In this document: one piece after another, positions 48,778 through 58,253 of the stretch
Position numbering within the stretch: position 1 is the first letter of the stretch
Layout of the letters: the number at the start of each line of letters is the position of its first letter
From: JALZKA01 sp963725035
GTDB taxonomy: Bacteria > Actinomycetota > Thermoleophilia > Solirubrobacterales > 70-9
NCBI GenBank assembly: GCA_963725035.1
Contig: CAVRWX010000017.1
Span: 1-64,000, forward strand
Length of the DNA stretch: 64,000 bases
Direction: 5' to 3'
Program-made: the position numbers and the translations under genes
The notes under the pieces: generated by a model
Database searches by the model: none
What the model was told of the DNA's origin: nothing
The model's input: only the letters and a program-made list of their open reading frames with translations

Positions 48778-50555
48778 GGGCCGGATCATGAAGGAGACAC
48801 GCCGCGAGTTGTCCGGTCGCCCCCGCGGGGAGCAGCCCGGGGTCGACCGAGTCGCATGGACCAAATCGCTTCGGGCAGCGGGGGTGGAAGCGACAGCCGC
48901 TCGGCACTGCGGTCGGTTCTGGCAGCTCGCCCGGGAGGAGGTCGCGCTCGCCGCCGCCGCCGGGCACGGGCACAGGGATCGCGTCTACCAGCGCCCTCGT
49001 ATACGGGTGCTGTGGGCGTTCGATGACGTCGGTGGCGACGCCCTGCTCGACCACGCGGCCCATGTACATGACGCAGATACGGTCACACAGCGACCACGCG
49101 AGGCTCAGATCGTGCGTGATGAAGAGGAGGCCGAGGCCGCGGCTCTCGCGCAGCCCGCAGAGGACGTCAAGGACCTGCGCCTGAACGGAGGTATCCAGCA
49201 TCGAGACCGGCTCATCACAGATCAGCCCGTCCGGCTCGAGGACCAATGCCGCGGCGATCGCCACCCTCTGGCGCTGCCCGCCCGAAAGCTGGTGCGGGTA
49301 GCGATCCTTGTAGCGCTCGGGCTCCAGGCCGACGTCATTGAGCGCCTTCGCGACTCGCGTCTCGTGCTCTGAGCGATCGATGCCCATGACCACAAGCGGC
49401 TCCGCGACGAGCGTCCGGACCCGATGGCGCGGGTTGAGGGTCTGGTACGGATCCTGAAAGATCATCTGGATCCGCTTGCGAAGATCTCGCATCTCGCCGC
49501 GGCCTACGGCGGCCTTGCCATCGAGGAGGACCTCGCCCTCCTGCGGCTCGACCAGGCCGAGGATGGCTCGCGCCGTCGTCGATTTCCCGCAGCCCGACTC
49601 CCCGACCACGCCCAGGATCTCGCCCTGCTTCCAGTCAAACGACACGCCATCGACCGCGCGGGCCTCCCCTTCCCGCGTCGGGAACCGCACGCTGAGGTCA
49701 CGGACCTCGATCAGCGACGGCTCTCCCCCGTCGCTCGAACCCGGCGCTACCCGGCGCTCGCCGCCGATCACGGGCAGGACCGACAGGAGCTTCTTCGTGT
49801 AGTCGTGCTTGGGCTCGCCGAAGATCTGGCTCGCCTCGCCGATCTCGACGAACTTCCCCTCGTTCATGATCGCGACCCGGTCGCACGTCTCGGCCAAGTA
49901 CACCCAAGTCATGTGAGATCAGGATCAGCGCCAGGCCGAGCTGCTCGCGCAGACGCTCGAGCAGCTGCAGGACCTGCGCCTGCATGACGACGTCAAGCGC
50001 GGTCGTCGGCTCGTCGGCGATCACGAGCGGCGGGCCGCAGGCAAGGGCAAGCGCCGTCATCGCTCGCTGGCGCTGGCCTCCCGAGAGCTGGTGTGGATAG
50101 CGCCGGGCAGTGGTTGCCGTCAGACCGACCGTCGACATGAGCTCCTCGATCCGCTCGCTGACCTCGGCCTTGTCTGAATCGCGCTCGTGCAGGTGAATCG
50201 CCTCTGCGATCTGATCGTCCACGCGCTGGACCGGGTCGAGGGAGTTCATCGCGCCCTGGAAGACCAGCGAGACGTGACGCCAGCGCACTATCTGCATGCC
50301 CCGCTCCGTCCGCCGCCCGACGTTGATCTGCGTCGCCACGTTCTCGGGGCGCAGGGTGATCGTCCCGGTCTGCGTGAGCGAGGCCGGCAGGAGCCGCATC
50401 ACCGCGAGCGCCGTGGTCGTCTTCCCGCACCCCGATTCGCCGGCAAGCCCAAGCGCCTCTCCCGCTTGCAGCTCGAAGCCGACCCCGTCGACGATGGACG
50501 AACCGTCGCGGGTAGTGACCCGCAAATCCGAGACGTCGAGAAGCGGCGCGCTCAT
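48752..50555 (-). CDS. Peptide ABC transporter, fused double ATP-binding protein (one frameshift)
   Basis: Two Opp/Dpp-type ATPases in one chain of about 601 codons, like GsiA or YejF. First half: GESGCGKTTTA (Walker A), LSGGQRQRAM (signature), LVIADEPTTALD (Walker B), SHD switch. A frameshift near 49900 breaks the phrase HDLGVVAETCDRV. Second half: GESGCGKSTTA, LSGGQRQRVA, LICDEPVSMLD, then the oligopeptide C-terminal motif with cysteines (GCRFHPRCP…PCDSVDP). No stop separates the halves (LLSVLPVIGG…PSLIEVRDLS). ATG overlaps the permease stop by 4 bp. Confidence 0.86.
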
Positions 50556-51403
50556 CCTTCGTGCTGCTCCAGGAGACGCGGGTTGACGTATTCCTCGAAC
50601 TGGTAGCCGATCATCGCGACCGAGAGGACCAGCATCGTGATGCACAGCCCGGGCGGAATCACGTACCACCATGCCTCGGCGCTCGGCGCGCCCGAGGAGA
50701 AGGCGTTCTGCAGCATGGTCCCCCAGGAGATGTTCGTCGGGTCGCCCAGGCCGAGGAAGGCGAGTGCGGACTCCGACAGGATCGCCACGGCGATGATCAG
50801 GACCGTGTTGGCGAAGATCAGCGGCAGCGCGTTGGGGAAGATATGGGTCTTGAGGATGTACCAATGGCTGGCGCCGAGCGCTTGCGCGCGCTCGACAAAG
50901 GGCCGTTCGCGCAGGGTCAGCACATGGGAGCGCACTATGCGTCCGGTCCCCGCCCACGATGTGATCCCGATGACCAGGATCAGCACCCCAAGCGATGGGG
51001 AGAGCAGGGCCGAGAGCACGATCATCAGCGGCAGCGTCGGGATCACCAGGAACCAGTTGTCGATCCCGTCCAGGATGCGATCGGTCCAGCCTCCGAAATA
51101 GCCGCTGGCAAGGCCGACCGCCGCACCGATCACCGCCGAGATGATCGCCGCGGCGAAACCCACCACGATCGACACGCGAGCGCCCACCAGCAGCTGCGAA
51201 AGGACGTCGGAGCCCTGCTCAGTGGTGCCCAGCCAATGCTCTGAGCTCGGAGGTTCCAACGTTTGCAGGCTCGAGGCGTAGGGATCGTCGGGCGCGAGCG
51301 CGCTGCCGAAGATCGCGATGAATATGAAGAAGCCGAGAACCGAGAGGCTGAGCCGCCCGCGCCAGCTACCGAAGAGAAGCTCTCTTGCCCTCGCGCCGGT
51401 CAC
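50552..51403 (-). CDS. Peptide/nickel ABC transporter permease (DppC-like)
   Basis: A 283-residue inner-membrane permease with about six TM helices. N-terminal LGFFIFIAIFGSALAP and the domain GARVSIVVGFAAAIISAVIG are typical of DppC. The EAA loop that docks the ATPase is ERAQALGASHWYILKTHIFP; then FANTVLIIAVAILSESALAFLG. GTG start overlaps the upstream permease by 4 bp, and its TGA overlaps the ATPase ATG. Confidence 0.9.
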   Translation of the reverse strand: MTGARARELLFGSWRGRLSLSVLGFFIFIAIFGSALAPDDPYASSLQTLEPPSSEHWLGTTEQGSDVLSQLLVGARVSIVVGFAAAIISAVIGAAVGLASGYFGGWTDRILDGIDNWFLVIPTLPLMIVLSALLSPSLGVLILVIGITSWAGTGRIVRSHVLTLRERPFVERAQALGASHWYILKTHIFPNALPLIFANTVLIIAVAILSESALAFLGLGDPTNISWGTMLQNAFSSGAPSAEAWWYVIPPGLCITMLVLSVAMIGYQFEEYVNPRLLEQHEG

Positions 51404-52368
51404 TTCGCCTGCACCCTTGGGTCGAGGAAGAAGTAGAGGCAGTCGGCAATCAGGTTGGCGAAGATCACCGCAAACGAGAAGACCAGGAACGTTCCCTGCA
51501 GGATGGGGAAGTCCTTGTCGCCGATCGCGTCGTAGGAGAGCTCGCCCAGCCCGGGCCACGAGAACAGGGCCTCGATGGTCACCGCGCCGCCGGCGATCGC
51601 GCCGAACTGGATCGCCGCGATCGTCACCACCGGCAGGAGCGCGTTCGGGACGGCGTGCTTGCTGACCACGCGGTTCCACGGCAGCCCCGTCGCGCGTTTG
51701 ACCGTGACGAAGTCCTCCGTGAGGACCTCCACCATCGACGAGCGCATGATCAGGAAGTACTGGCCCAAGAGCAAGAAGGTCATCGCCGTCACCGGCAGGA
51801 CGAGGTGATCGAGCACGTCCGCCGCTTCGGCGAACCAGCTCGAGAACTCGACCCCCGGGGTGACTTGCTGACCCGCCGGGAATATCGGAATCGCCACCGC
51901 GAAGACGAGGATGAGGATGATCCCGACCCAGTACTCGGGCGCGGCGTAGGTGAACAGGTTGAAGCTGAGCAGGCCGTCGTCGGTTCGGGTCCCGCGTTTT
52001 GTCGCGGCCCTCACCCCCATCCATGCCCCCAGGATCGTCGCGATCAGGGTCCCGACGCCGACGAGGAGGAGCGTCCACGGAATCGCCCTCTTGATCTCGT
52101 CCCAGACCGGCTCGCGCGTGCGCTGGCTGATCCCCAGCTCGCCCGTGAACGTGTCGCCGAGGTAGTCCGTGAACTGACTCATAAGCGGCTTGTCGAGCCC
52201 GTACTCGGCGCGAAGCTCCGCGATCTCCTCCGGGGTCGATTGCGGCAGCCGCACGAGCTGCTCGGTCGGATCGCCGACGGCCCTGAAGAGGAAGAAATTG
52301 AAGATGAGCACGAAGACGAGCGTCAGCACCGCGGCGCCGACCTTGCCGAGGAGCCAGCGAGTGTTCAT
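51400..52368 (-). CDS. Peptide/nickel ABC transporter permease (DppB-like)
   Basis: A 322-residue permease. N-terminal TM LTLVFVLIFNFFLFRAVGDP and the DppB-type region AELRAEYGLDKPL…YLGDTFTGELG precede the core helices. The EAA loop is VKRATGLPWNRVVSKHAVPNAL, followed by GGAVTIEALFSWPGLG. ATG at 52368 is 10 nt downstream of the substrate-binding protein gene. Forms the translocation pore with the DppC-like protein. Confidence 0.9.
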   Translation of the reverse strand: MNTRWLLGKVGAAVLTLVFVLIFNFFLFRAVGDPTEQLVRLPQSTPEEIAELRAEYGLDKPLMSQFTDYLGDTFTGELGISQRTREPVWDEIKRAIPWTLLLVGVGTLIATILGAWMGVRAATKRGTRTDDGLLSFNLFTYAAPEYWVGIILILVFAVAIPIFPAGQQVTPGVEFSSWFAEAADVLDHLVLPVTAMTFLLLGQYFLIMRSSMVEVLTEDFVTVKRATGLPWNRVVSKHAVPNALLPVVTIAAIQFGAIAGGAVTIEALFSWPGLGELSYDAIGDKDFPILQGTFLVFSFAVIFANLIADCLYFFLDPRVQAK

Positions 52369-52378
52369 CCGCGCCCTC

Positions 52379-54213
52379 TCACGCCGGCAACTCCAGCGGC
52401 TCGGTCTCGCGCCGGCCCCGGGCCCGCCCGACGAGGAAGGCGACGACGGCGATGATGAGCGCGCCGATGGCCGCCAATCCGCCCGGCAGGCCGGAGACGG
52501 TCTCGGCCCCCGACGAGCCCTCTCCGGGCGTCAGGGTCAGCAGCGGCTCATAGGAGACCTGCTGGCAGAGGATCTCGCCGGTCTCGGCCGGGCACAGGCG
52601 CTCGACGTTGCCGAGCGCGTCCTCGTTGTAGGCCTCGAGGTAGGGGTCGTAGCTGAGCACGAGGTAAGGAAGGTCCTCCTGGACGATCGCGACCATCTCG
52701 CTGATCAGCTCCTTGCGCTCCTCCAGGTTCTCCTCCCCGACCAGCGTGACCTGCTCTTCCATCAGGGCGGTCGTACTCGGGGTTCGAGTAGAACGCGTCG
52801 GAGGATGCCCCGATCTGGCTGGTCGTCAGGAGGTCGAGCAGGGCGCTCGGGTCATACGGGTCCCCTCCCCAGCCCCAGATGAAGGTGTCGAATTCGGGCG
52901 CCGGCAACCCGTCCTCCTTGCGGACTGTGAGCTCCGTGAGCTTGTCGGTGCTCACCACCTGGACGTTGAACTCGACTCCGATCTCATCGGTCTGCTCGGC
53001 GATCAGCTTCGCGTACTGGATCTCGGCGGGCGCCTCCGAGCGCACGAACAGATCGAACGAGGCGACGTCCCCGTCCTTCTCACGAATCCCGTCCGAGTTC
53101 AGCTCCCAGCCCGCGTCGTCGAGGATCTGGTTCGCCAGCTCGGGGTCGTACGGGTAGTCCAGCTCCGGGACCTCGTAGAAGTCCTTGTAGAACGACGGCA
53201 GCAGACCGTGGGCGACGAACGAGGTCCCGAGGTTGGCGATCTCGTTGTTTCGCTCGCGATCGATCGAATAGGCGATCGCCTGGCGCATCGTCTGATCCTG
53301 AATCGCGGGGTTGAACTGCGCGTCCGGGCAGTCCTCCTCGGAGCAGAGGTTGAAGGCGAGCTCGGTGAACGAGTAGGTGGGCGCGTTCACGACCTCGATC
53401 CCCTCCTGCTTCGCCGAGGCGGTCGAAGGTGGCCGGCTGTACCTCGGGGATGAAGTCGACCTCGCCGAGGGTGAGGGCGCGCTCGACCGCGTCGGCGCTG
53501 CCGTAGCGGATGAACTGGAGCTCGTCGAAGGCGGGCTCGTCTCCTCGCCACTCCGGGTTCGGCGTCATCTTCAGGATCCGGCTCCGCTCGAACTCGGTGA
53601 CGATGTACGGGCCGCTGCCGACCAGCGGCACCTCCGGCTGGTAGCCGCCGGTGAGCTCGTCCACCGGCACCTCGCCCCAGATGTGCTCAGGCAGGATGTA
53701 GACGAAGAGGTCGCCGATCAGGCGGGCGTTGGGCTCCTTGCTGGTGAGGATGACCGTGTGGTCGTCGGGCGTCTTGATCGACTCGACGCCGGTGGTGTAG
53801 CCGGTGAAGAGCAGGCCCTCCTCGCCGAGCGTCTCGAGCGACCACTTGACGTCCGCGGACGTGATCGGCTCGCCGTCGGACCACGTCGCGTCCTCGATCA
53901 GGTGGAAGGTGACCGTCTTGCCGTCCTCGGAGACGTCCCACGATTCCGCGATCGCCGGAGCCGGAGTGAGGTCCTCGGGATCGAAGCCCACGAGCAGCTC
54001 CCAGTTGATCGCCCAGATCGTGAACTCCTCCTCGTTGACGCCGACGAAGGGGTTGAGCGTCTTGGGGTCCTGGGACCAACCGATCCTGAAGACGTCGTTG
54101 GATCCGCTTTCTCCGCCCGAGTCCTCCTGCGCGGTCGCACCGGTGGTCACGGCCAGCCCGATCGAGGCCCCCAGGATCGCTGCGACCGTCCCCAACTTCG
54201 CAAGCCTCGTCAC
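52379..54213 (-). CDS. Extracellular solute-binding protein family 5 with C-terminal TM anchor (two frameshifts)
   Basis: The peptide-capturing subunit of the ABC importer. GTG start at 54213 behind GGAGGAG gives a cleavable signal peptide (MTRLAKLG…TTGATAQ) without a lipobox. SBP_bac_5 landmarks: FRIGWSQDPKTLNPF, AIAESWDVSEDGKTVTFHL, SADVKWSLE; then, after a shift near 53400, MRQAIAYSIDRE and NQILDDAGW; and after a shift near 52770 the C-lobe LISEMVAIVQEDLPYLVL. The C-terminus has a glycine hinge, a hydrophobic helix (LAAIGALIIAVVAFLVG) and Arg-rich tail. Anchoring at the C-terminus is usual in archaea and uncommon in bacteria. Confidence 0.85.
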
Positions 54214-54238
54214 CGTGATCTCCTCCTTGGTCCTTTTG

Positions 54239-55192
54239 TCATGTAACCCCGGCCTCCGTCAGCTCGAGAGTCTTACCGTCGGCATCCAGCTTTGCTGTGG
54301 CGCCAAGCGGGATCGCCGCCATGTGCTTGCCGTGCCCGACCGGCACGTTCGCGATCGCCGGGATCCCAAGTGGCGCGATCAGCTCGTCGAGGATCTCCTC
54401 CATCGAGAGCATCGACTCCGGCTCCTCGGGGACCGTGAGCGGCTTGAGGTCGACGTTCGTCCCGAAGACGAAGCCCTTCGCGTTGTCGAGCTTCCCCGCG
54501 CGGATCAGGTGGTTGAGCGCCGTGTCGACCAGGTAGGTCTCCGTGAACAGGTCCTCGACCATCACGATGCAGCCGTCCGTGTCGACCTCATACGGGGTGC
54601 CGATGCTCGAGCACAGGAGAGTGAGGCACCCACCCACGATCGGCGCCTCGACCTTGCCCGCGCCGACGGTGAGCACGTACGGGTTCTCGGGGTCCTCGAA
54701 CACGCGGCCCAGCGGCTCGGGCTCAAAAGCGCGATGGAACCACTCCTCGGTCTCCTTCGTGAGCTCATCCTTCTTACGCGTGAACCGCATGAAGTTCGGA
54801 CCGTAGAAGGAGACCCAGCCCTTGTACTTCGCGAGCGCGAGGTGCAGGGCCGTGATGTCTGAGAAGCCGCAGACGATGCGCGGGTCGCCCACGGTGTCCC
54901 AATCGACGAGGTGGAGCATCCGGGCGACGCCATAGCCGCCCGCCATCGTGTGGACCATGTCGATGCCGGGCTCGGAGAGGGCCCACTGCAGGTCCTCGGC
55001 TCGCTCCTCGTCCGTCCCCGCGAGGTAGCCGTGAACGTTGCGGTGGTTCGGCCCGAAGACGACCTCGTGGCCCCTCTTTGAGAAGTAGTCGGTGGCCTGC
55101 TCCAACTCGGAGCGGGTCTGGGTCGGGCCGGACGGTGCGACCACGGCGATCGTCGCGTTCTCCGGCAGGGCAGGCGGCTTGATCCTGGTCAT
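54239..55192 (-). CDS. S66-family LD-carboxypeptidase (LdcA/MccF-like)
   Basis: A 317-residue serine peptidase. In characterised relatives it cleaves L-D peptide bonds in murein tetrapeptides, or the C-terminal amide of peptidyl-nucleotide toxins such as microcin C. GFSDITALHLAL carries the nucleophile Ser (about residue 112), VEDLFTETY the catalytic Glu and GHGKHMAAIP the His. No signal peptide, so cytosolic. ATG overlaps the upstream tetR stop by 4 bp and the next gene is the peptide SBP, so it likely processes peptides imported by the adjacent transporter. Confidence 0.88.
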   Translation of the reverse strand: MTRIKPPALPENATIAVVAPSGPTQTRSELEQATDYFSKRGHEVVFGPNHRNVHGYLAGTDEERAEDLQWALSEPGIDMVHTMAGGYGVARMLHLVDWDTVGDPRIVCGFSDITALHLALAKYKGWVSFYGPNFMRFTRKKDELTKETEEWFHRAFEPEPLGRVFEDPENPYVLTVGAGKVEAPIVGGCLTLLCSSIGTPYEVDTDGCIVMVEDLFTETYLVDTALNHLIRAGKLDNAKGFVFGTNVDLKPLTVPEEPESMLSMEEILDELIAPLGIPAIANVPVGHGKHMAAIPLGATAKLDADGKTLELTEAGVT

Positions 55193-55842
55193 CGCGTCGC
55201 CTCGGCGATCAGTTCGGGTGCCGCGCCCAGCGAGGAGAGAACGAGCTCGACCTGCAGGTCGGCGACCTCATCCAGGGCGAGGGGGCCGTTCGGGTCGAAC
55301 CAGAGCGCAACGCCGGTGCAGGCAAGGAGCGTCGAGTACATCGCGACCTTCGGGTTCGAGACGCGCAGCGAGCCGTCCCGTACTCCGCCCTGGGTCGCCT
55401 TGATGAAGATGTCCTGGTACGCGTCGCGCTGGGCGATGAGGCGCTTCCGAGCTGCCGGCCCGAGAGCGCGAATCTCCGAATCGGTCACGAACGCGGCCCT
55501 CGTGTTGAGCCCGTGGAAGACGACGTGCTCGCGCACCGCCGCGGCGAGCTTCAGCGCCGGGCTCGGCTGAGCTGCCATCGCTGCCTCGAGCTTCTCGGTA
55601 AGGCGATCCATGAAGTCGTCCTGGAGGTGAACCAGGAGCGCTTCCTTCGAGGGATACCAGTGGTAGATCGCCGCGGGCTGAATGCCGGCGGCCGACGCGA
55701 TCGCGCGCATCGACGTGGCGTGGTATCCGAGGCGCGCGAAGAGGTCGAGCGCCACAGCGTGGATGTCCTCGCGGGTCGCGGGGCCGCGCTGGCGCGAAGT
55801 GCGCCGGTCGCCGCGGGGGGCAACTGTCGCCGCGTCAGCCAA
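55189..55842 (-). CDS. TetR-family transcriptional regulator
   Basis: A 217-residue regulator. HTH: ALDLFARLGYHATSMRAIASAAGIQPAAIYHWYPSKEALL (about residues 30-70). The C-terminal domain resembles the TetR_C group seen next to fatty-acid genes. TTG start at 55842 overlaps the kce stop by 8 bp; a later in-frame start is possible. Lying inside the leftward gene train between kce and the LD-carboxypeptidase gene, it is probably transcribed with the genes it controls. Confidence 0.86.
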   Translation of the reverse strand: MADAATVAPRGDRRTSRQRGPATREDIHAVALDLFARLGYHATSMRAIASAAGIQPAAIYHWYPSKEALLVHLQDDFMDRLTEKLEAAMAAQPSPALKLAAAVREHVVFHGLNTRAAFVTDSEIRALGPAARKRLIAQRDAYQDIFIKATQGGVRDGSLRVSNPKVAMYSTLLACTGVALWFDPNGPLALDEVADLQVELVLSSLGAAPELIAEATR

Positions 55843-56662
55843 GCCCCAGGAGCTCCTTCGCCTGGTCCTGGGTCGCCACCGCGCGGCCGAGCGAACGGGT
55901 CATGTCACAGGCCATCTCGACCAGCGCGCCATTCGAGGGAGCAAGCACGCCCTTCTCGATGTAGGCGACGTCTTCAAGTCCTGTTCGGATCCCCGGCGCG
56001 CCCTTGAGGAGGGCGAGGCCGAGCATGCGGCGGTGGTGGCGCCCGATGCAGGTGACGGTCCAGAACGCTTCGGGTGGGAGCGGCCGGAGCATGGCGTCGA
56101 GCGCCTCAGGCGAGGCGTCGATCCCGCCCGGCACTCCGAAGACGAGGTTGATCCGCATCGGTCCCGGGATCACACCATCCTCGAGCCACTTCACGGCGCT
56201 CACCACGTGCCCGACGTCGAAGACCTCGACCTCCAACGCGATGCCCTCGTCCTGCGCGCGCTTGGCGATCCCCCGTCCCGCCGGCGGCGGCGTGATGAAG
56301 GTCTCGTCGCCGAAGTTCATGGAGCCAGACTCGACGCCCGAGATGTCGGGCTTTGCCTCGAGACCAGTGGTGCGCTCCTCGATCGTCATGTCGTTAGAGC
56401 CGCCCGTCGAGACCATGGTCAGGACCGGGCTCGCAGCGCGGATGCGGTCGATCACGTCGACGAAGAGCTCAGGCCTTCCTGACGGCGTGCCGTCGTCTTC
56501 GCGGACGTGAAGGTGAACGATGGTCGCGCCGGCCTCCGCCGCCTCGATCGCGGAGTCGGCGATCTCCTCGGTCGTGTACGGGATGTTCGGGTTGTTCTCC
56601 CTGAACACGTCGGCGCCGGTGATCGCGCAGGTGACGACAACGGGGTCTGAGTTCCAGCTCAT
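55835..56662 (-). CDS. kce: 3-keto-5-aminohexanoate cleavage enzyme (BKACE family)
   Basis: A 275-residue TIM-barrel zinc enzyme of the former DUF849 family. In lysine fermentation Kce condenses 3-keto-5-aminohexanoate with acetyl-CoA to acetoacetate and 3-aminobutyryl-CoA; other members act on related beta-keto acids. VVTCAITGADVF starts the barrel, HLHVRED (about residue 50) supplies zinc histidines, STGGSND the substrate loop, and GLEDVAY near 225 the conserved glutamate. ATG overlaps the thioesterase stop by 4 bp. Its neighbour Kdd makes precisely the Kce substrate, which supports this specificity. Confidence 0.87.
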   Translation of the reverse strand: MSWNSDPVVVTCAITGADVFRENNPNIPYTTEEIADSAIEAAEAGATIVHLHVREDDGTPSGRPELFVDVIDRIRAASPVLTMVSTGGSNDMTIEERTTGLEAKPDISGVESGSMNFGDETFITPPPAGRGIAKRAQDEGIALEVEVFDVGHVVSAVKWLEDGVIPGPMRINLVFGVPGGIDASPEALDAMLRPLPPEAFWTVTCIGRHHRRMLGLALLKGAPGIRTGLEDVAYIEKGVLAPSNGALVEMACDMTRSLGRAVATQDQAKELLGLG

Positions 56663-57042
56663 GCGTCTCCCTCCTCAAGAGCGGTGCGCTCCTCGTCGGT
56701 GATCGGGCGGGACGCGCGGCGCTCCGGGTCCCACAGGACGATCCCGAACTCAGCCTCGACCAGCGCTTCTCCGGCTGCATCGATGATGCGCTCACGCGTC
56801 TTCACGCTCGACGTCCCCAGCTCGGCGACCTCGCACTCGACCATGACCGAGCCCATCGCCGGATCGATCTCGCCCTGATACGAGACCGTGCAGCGCCCGA
56901 CGACGTACTCGTCGCGGCTGATGCCGCGCTGGGCCAAGAAAGCGTCCCGTCCCTCTTCGAGATATGTCAGGACGACAGGGTGGTTCACGTGTCCGAGGGC
57001 ATCCAGGTCGCGCCAGCGCATCTGCACCTCGTGACTGCTCAC
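56659..57042 (-). CDS. Hotdog-fold acyl-CoA thioesterase (4HBT/YbgC type)
   Basis: A 127-residue single hotdog domain. RWRDLDALGHVNHPVVLTYLEEGR holds the 4-hydroxybenzoyl-CoA thioesterase motif (Asp of DALGHVN). It would hydrolyse or transform the acyl-CoA product of Kce. In fermenters this place is taken by Kal, a small hotdog 3-aminobutyryl-CoA ammonia-lyase. The present sequence looks more like a thioesterase than Kal, but the two folds are alike, so a Kal-like activity remains possible. Overlaps kdd and kce by 4 bp on each side. Confidence 0.8.
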   Translation of the reverse strand: MSSHEVQMRWRDLDALGHVNHPVVLTYLEEGRDAFLAQRGISRDEYVVGRCTVSYQGEIDPAMGSVMVECEVAELGTSSVKTRERIIDAAGEALVEAEFGIVLWDPERRASRPITDEERTALEEGDA

Positions 57043-58094
57043 GCCGCAGCCCTCAGTTCGATGCCCATTGCTTCACGCAGCCCCCGGTTCCGGCGCACGA
57101 GGTCGAGCGCGTAGTCGCCGTGGTCAGGCGAGAAGCCGCTTCCGATCACCATTCGCGCGTCCGAGGAGAGCCCGTCGGACGTGAGGGCAGCGGTGCCGAA
57201 GTTCGTCGCCATCGAGAAGAACAGGATCCGTCCGCCCGGCGCAGTGGCCAGGATCGCGGCGGCCTCGCATCCGGTCGCGTTCACGACGACCACAGTGAGG
57301 TCTGCCGGCGGCGCCCCCGCAGCCCGAATCGCCTCATGAGCTCCGAGGGGGTCGCGCAGGTCCGTGGCGACGCCGATGTCGGCGAGGCCGTGCTCGCAGG
57401 TGCGAGTGACGACGTCGCGGTCTACGTCGACGACGGTCAAGGTGGACGCAAGGGAGGCGTCCCGAGCAGCGGCGAGCGCGAGCTTGCCCGCGTGGCCTCC
57501 CCCAAGCACGCACACGCTTCCGCCGACCGGCACCAGGTCGCGGGTGTGAGATGCCGCTGCACAAACGTCCAACACCTCGAGTGCCTTCTCGAGCGTGAGA
57601 TCGGCCGGTCGCTCGGTCCACGCCGCGCTCGCGCAGATGTACGCCGTACCGCGGACGCCGACCTGCGGGGATGCCGGATCGATGTCGGTGACCGCGTCGA
57701 GGCGTAGCGGCGTGAGGGTGAGCGAGGCGAGGGTTACGACCTCGGCGCCGAGCTCCGGAGAGTCGGGGAACTCTGCGCCGACGGCGCTGGCGGTGCCGGT
57801 CAGGATCCCGCCAGAGTCGGTCACGGGGTTGTGCATCTTGCCCCGCTCGGCGACGATCTCAAGGATGCGGGCCGCCATCGCATCGGCGTCGCCCCCTGTG
57901 CTTTCGGCGATCTGGCGGTGCGAGGTGGAGTCGAGGCAAAGGCGCTCGACCGCGATCTCGAGCTCGTGCGGGCGGACGGGGCCGGACGGATCGAGCCTCT
58001 CGGCGGGCTGCGGAAGGAAGCCCGGCGGCGCGACGACGCGGTCGGCGCCGACCTCGAGTGCGATCTCCACTCCGTGCGTCTCCCTGATCTTCAT
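57039..58094 (-). CDS. kdd: L-erythro-3,5-diaminohexanoate dehydrogenase
   Basis: A 351-residue NAD(P)-dependent dehydrogenase that deaminates 3,5-diaminohexanoate to 3-keto-5-aminohexanoate, a late step of lysine fermentation. The Rossmann loop is VCVLGGGHAGKLALAAA (about residue 195). NPVTDSGGILTGTASAVG and FFSMATNFGTAAL are Kdd-type segments. ATG at 58094 heads the leftward train. It diverges from the deacetylase gene across 147 bp. Confidence 0.86.
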   Translation of the reverse strand: MKIRETHGVEIALEVGADRVVAPPGFLPQPAERLDPSGPVRPHELEIAVERLCLDSTSHRQIAESTGGDADAMAARILEIVAERGKMHNPVTDSGGILTGTASAVGAEFPDSPELGAEVVTLASLTLTPLRLDAVTDIDPASPQVGVRGTAYICASAAWTERPADLTLEKALEVLDVCAAASHTRDLVPVGGSVCVLGGGHAGKLALAAARDASLASTLTVVDVDRDVVTRTCEHGLADIGVATDLRDPLGAHEAIRAAGAPPADLTVVVVNATGCEAAAILATAPGGRILFFSMATNFGTAALTSDGLSSDARMVIGSGFSPDHGDYALDLVRRNRGLREAMGIELRAAA

Positions 58095-58206
58095 GAACGG
58101 TCGTTAGGAAGCTATTCCGGACCTCCCCTATCCGTCAATGGGCACATTCGTCGGAACTTTCCGCACGTCGTTGGCCATTCCGCGCACGGGGGACCGAGCC
58201 CAGGCG

Positions 58207-58221
58207 TGGGGTCTGACCCCA
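58207..58221. repeat. Perfect palindrome TGGGGTCTGACCCCA
   Basis: Seven-bp arms around a single T, in the kdd/deacetylase divergent gap, 20 to 32 nt before the deacetylase start. Either an operator or a dispersed REP-like intergenic palindrome; only a genome-wide count can separate these. Confidence 0.5.
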
Positions 58222-58253
58222 AGCGTGCTATCGATACGCGGATGGGGGTCTCG

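Noticed and set aside
51385..52455. Antisense open frame of 356 codons over the DppB permease
   Set aside because: Composition (Arg, Glu, Asp repeats) is typical of a shadow frame; the opposite strand has permease helices and the EAA loop.
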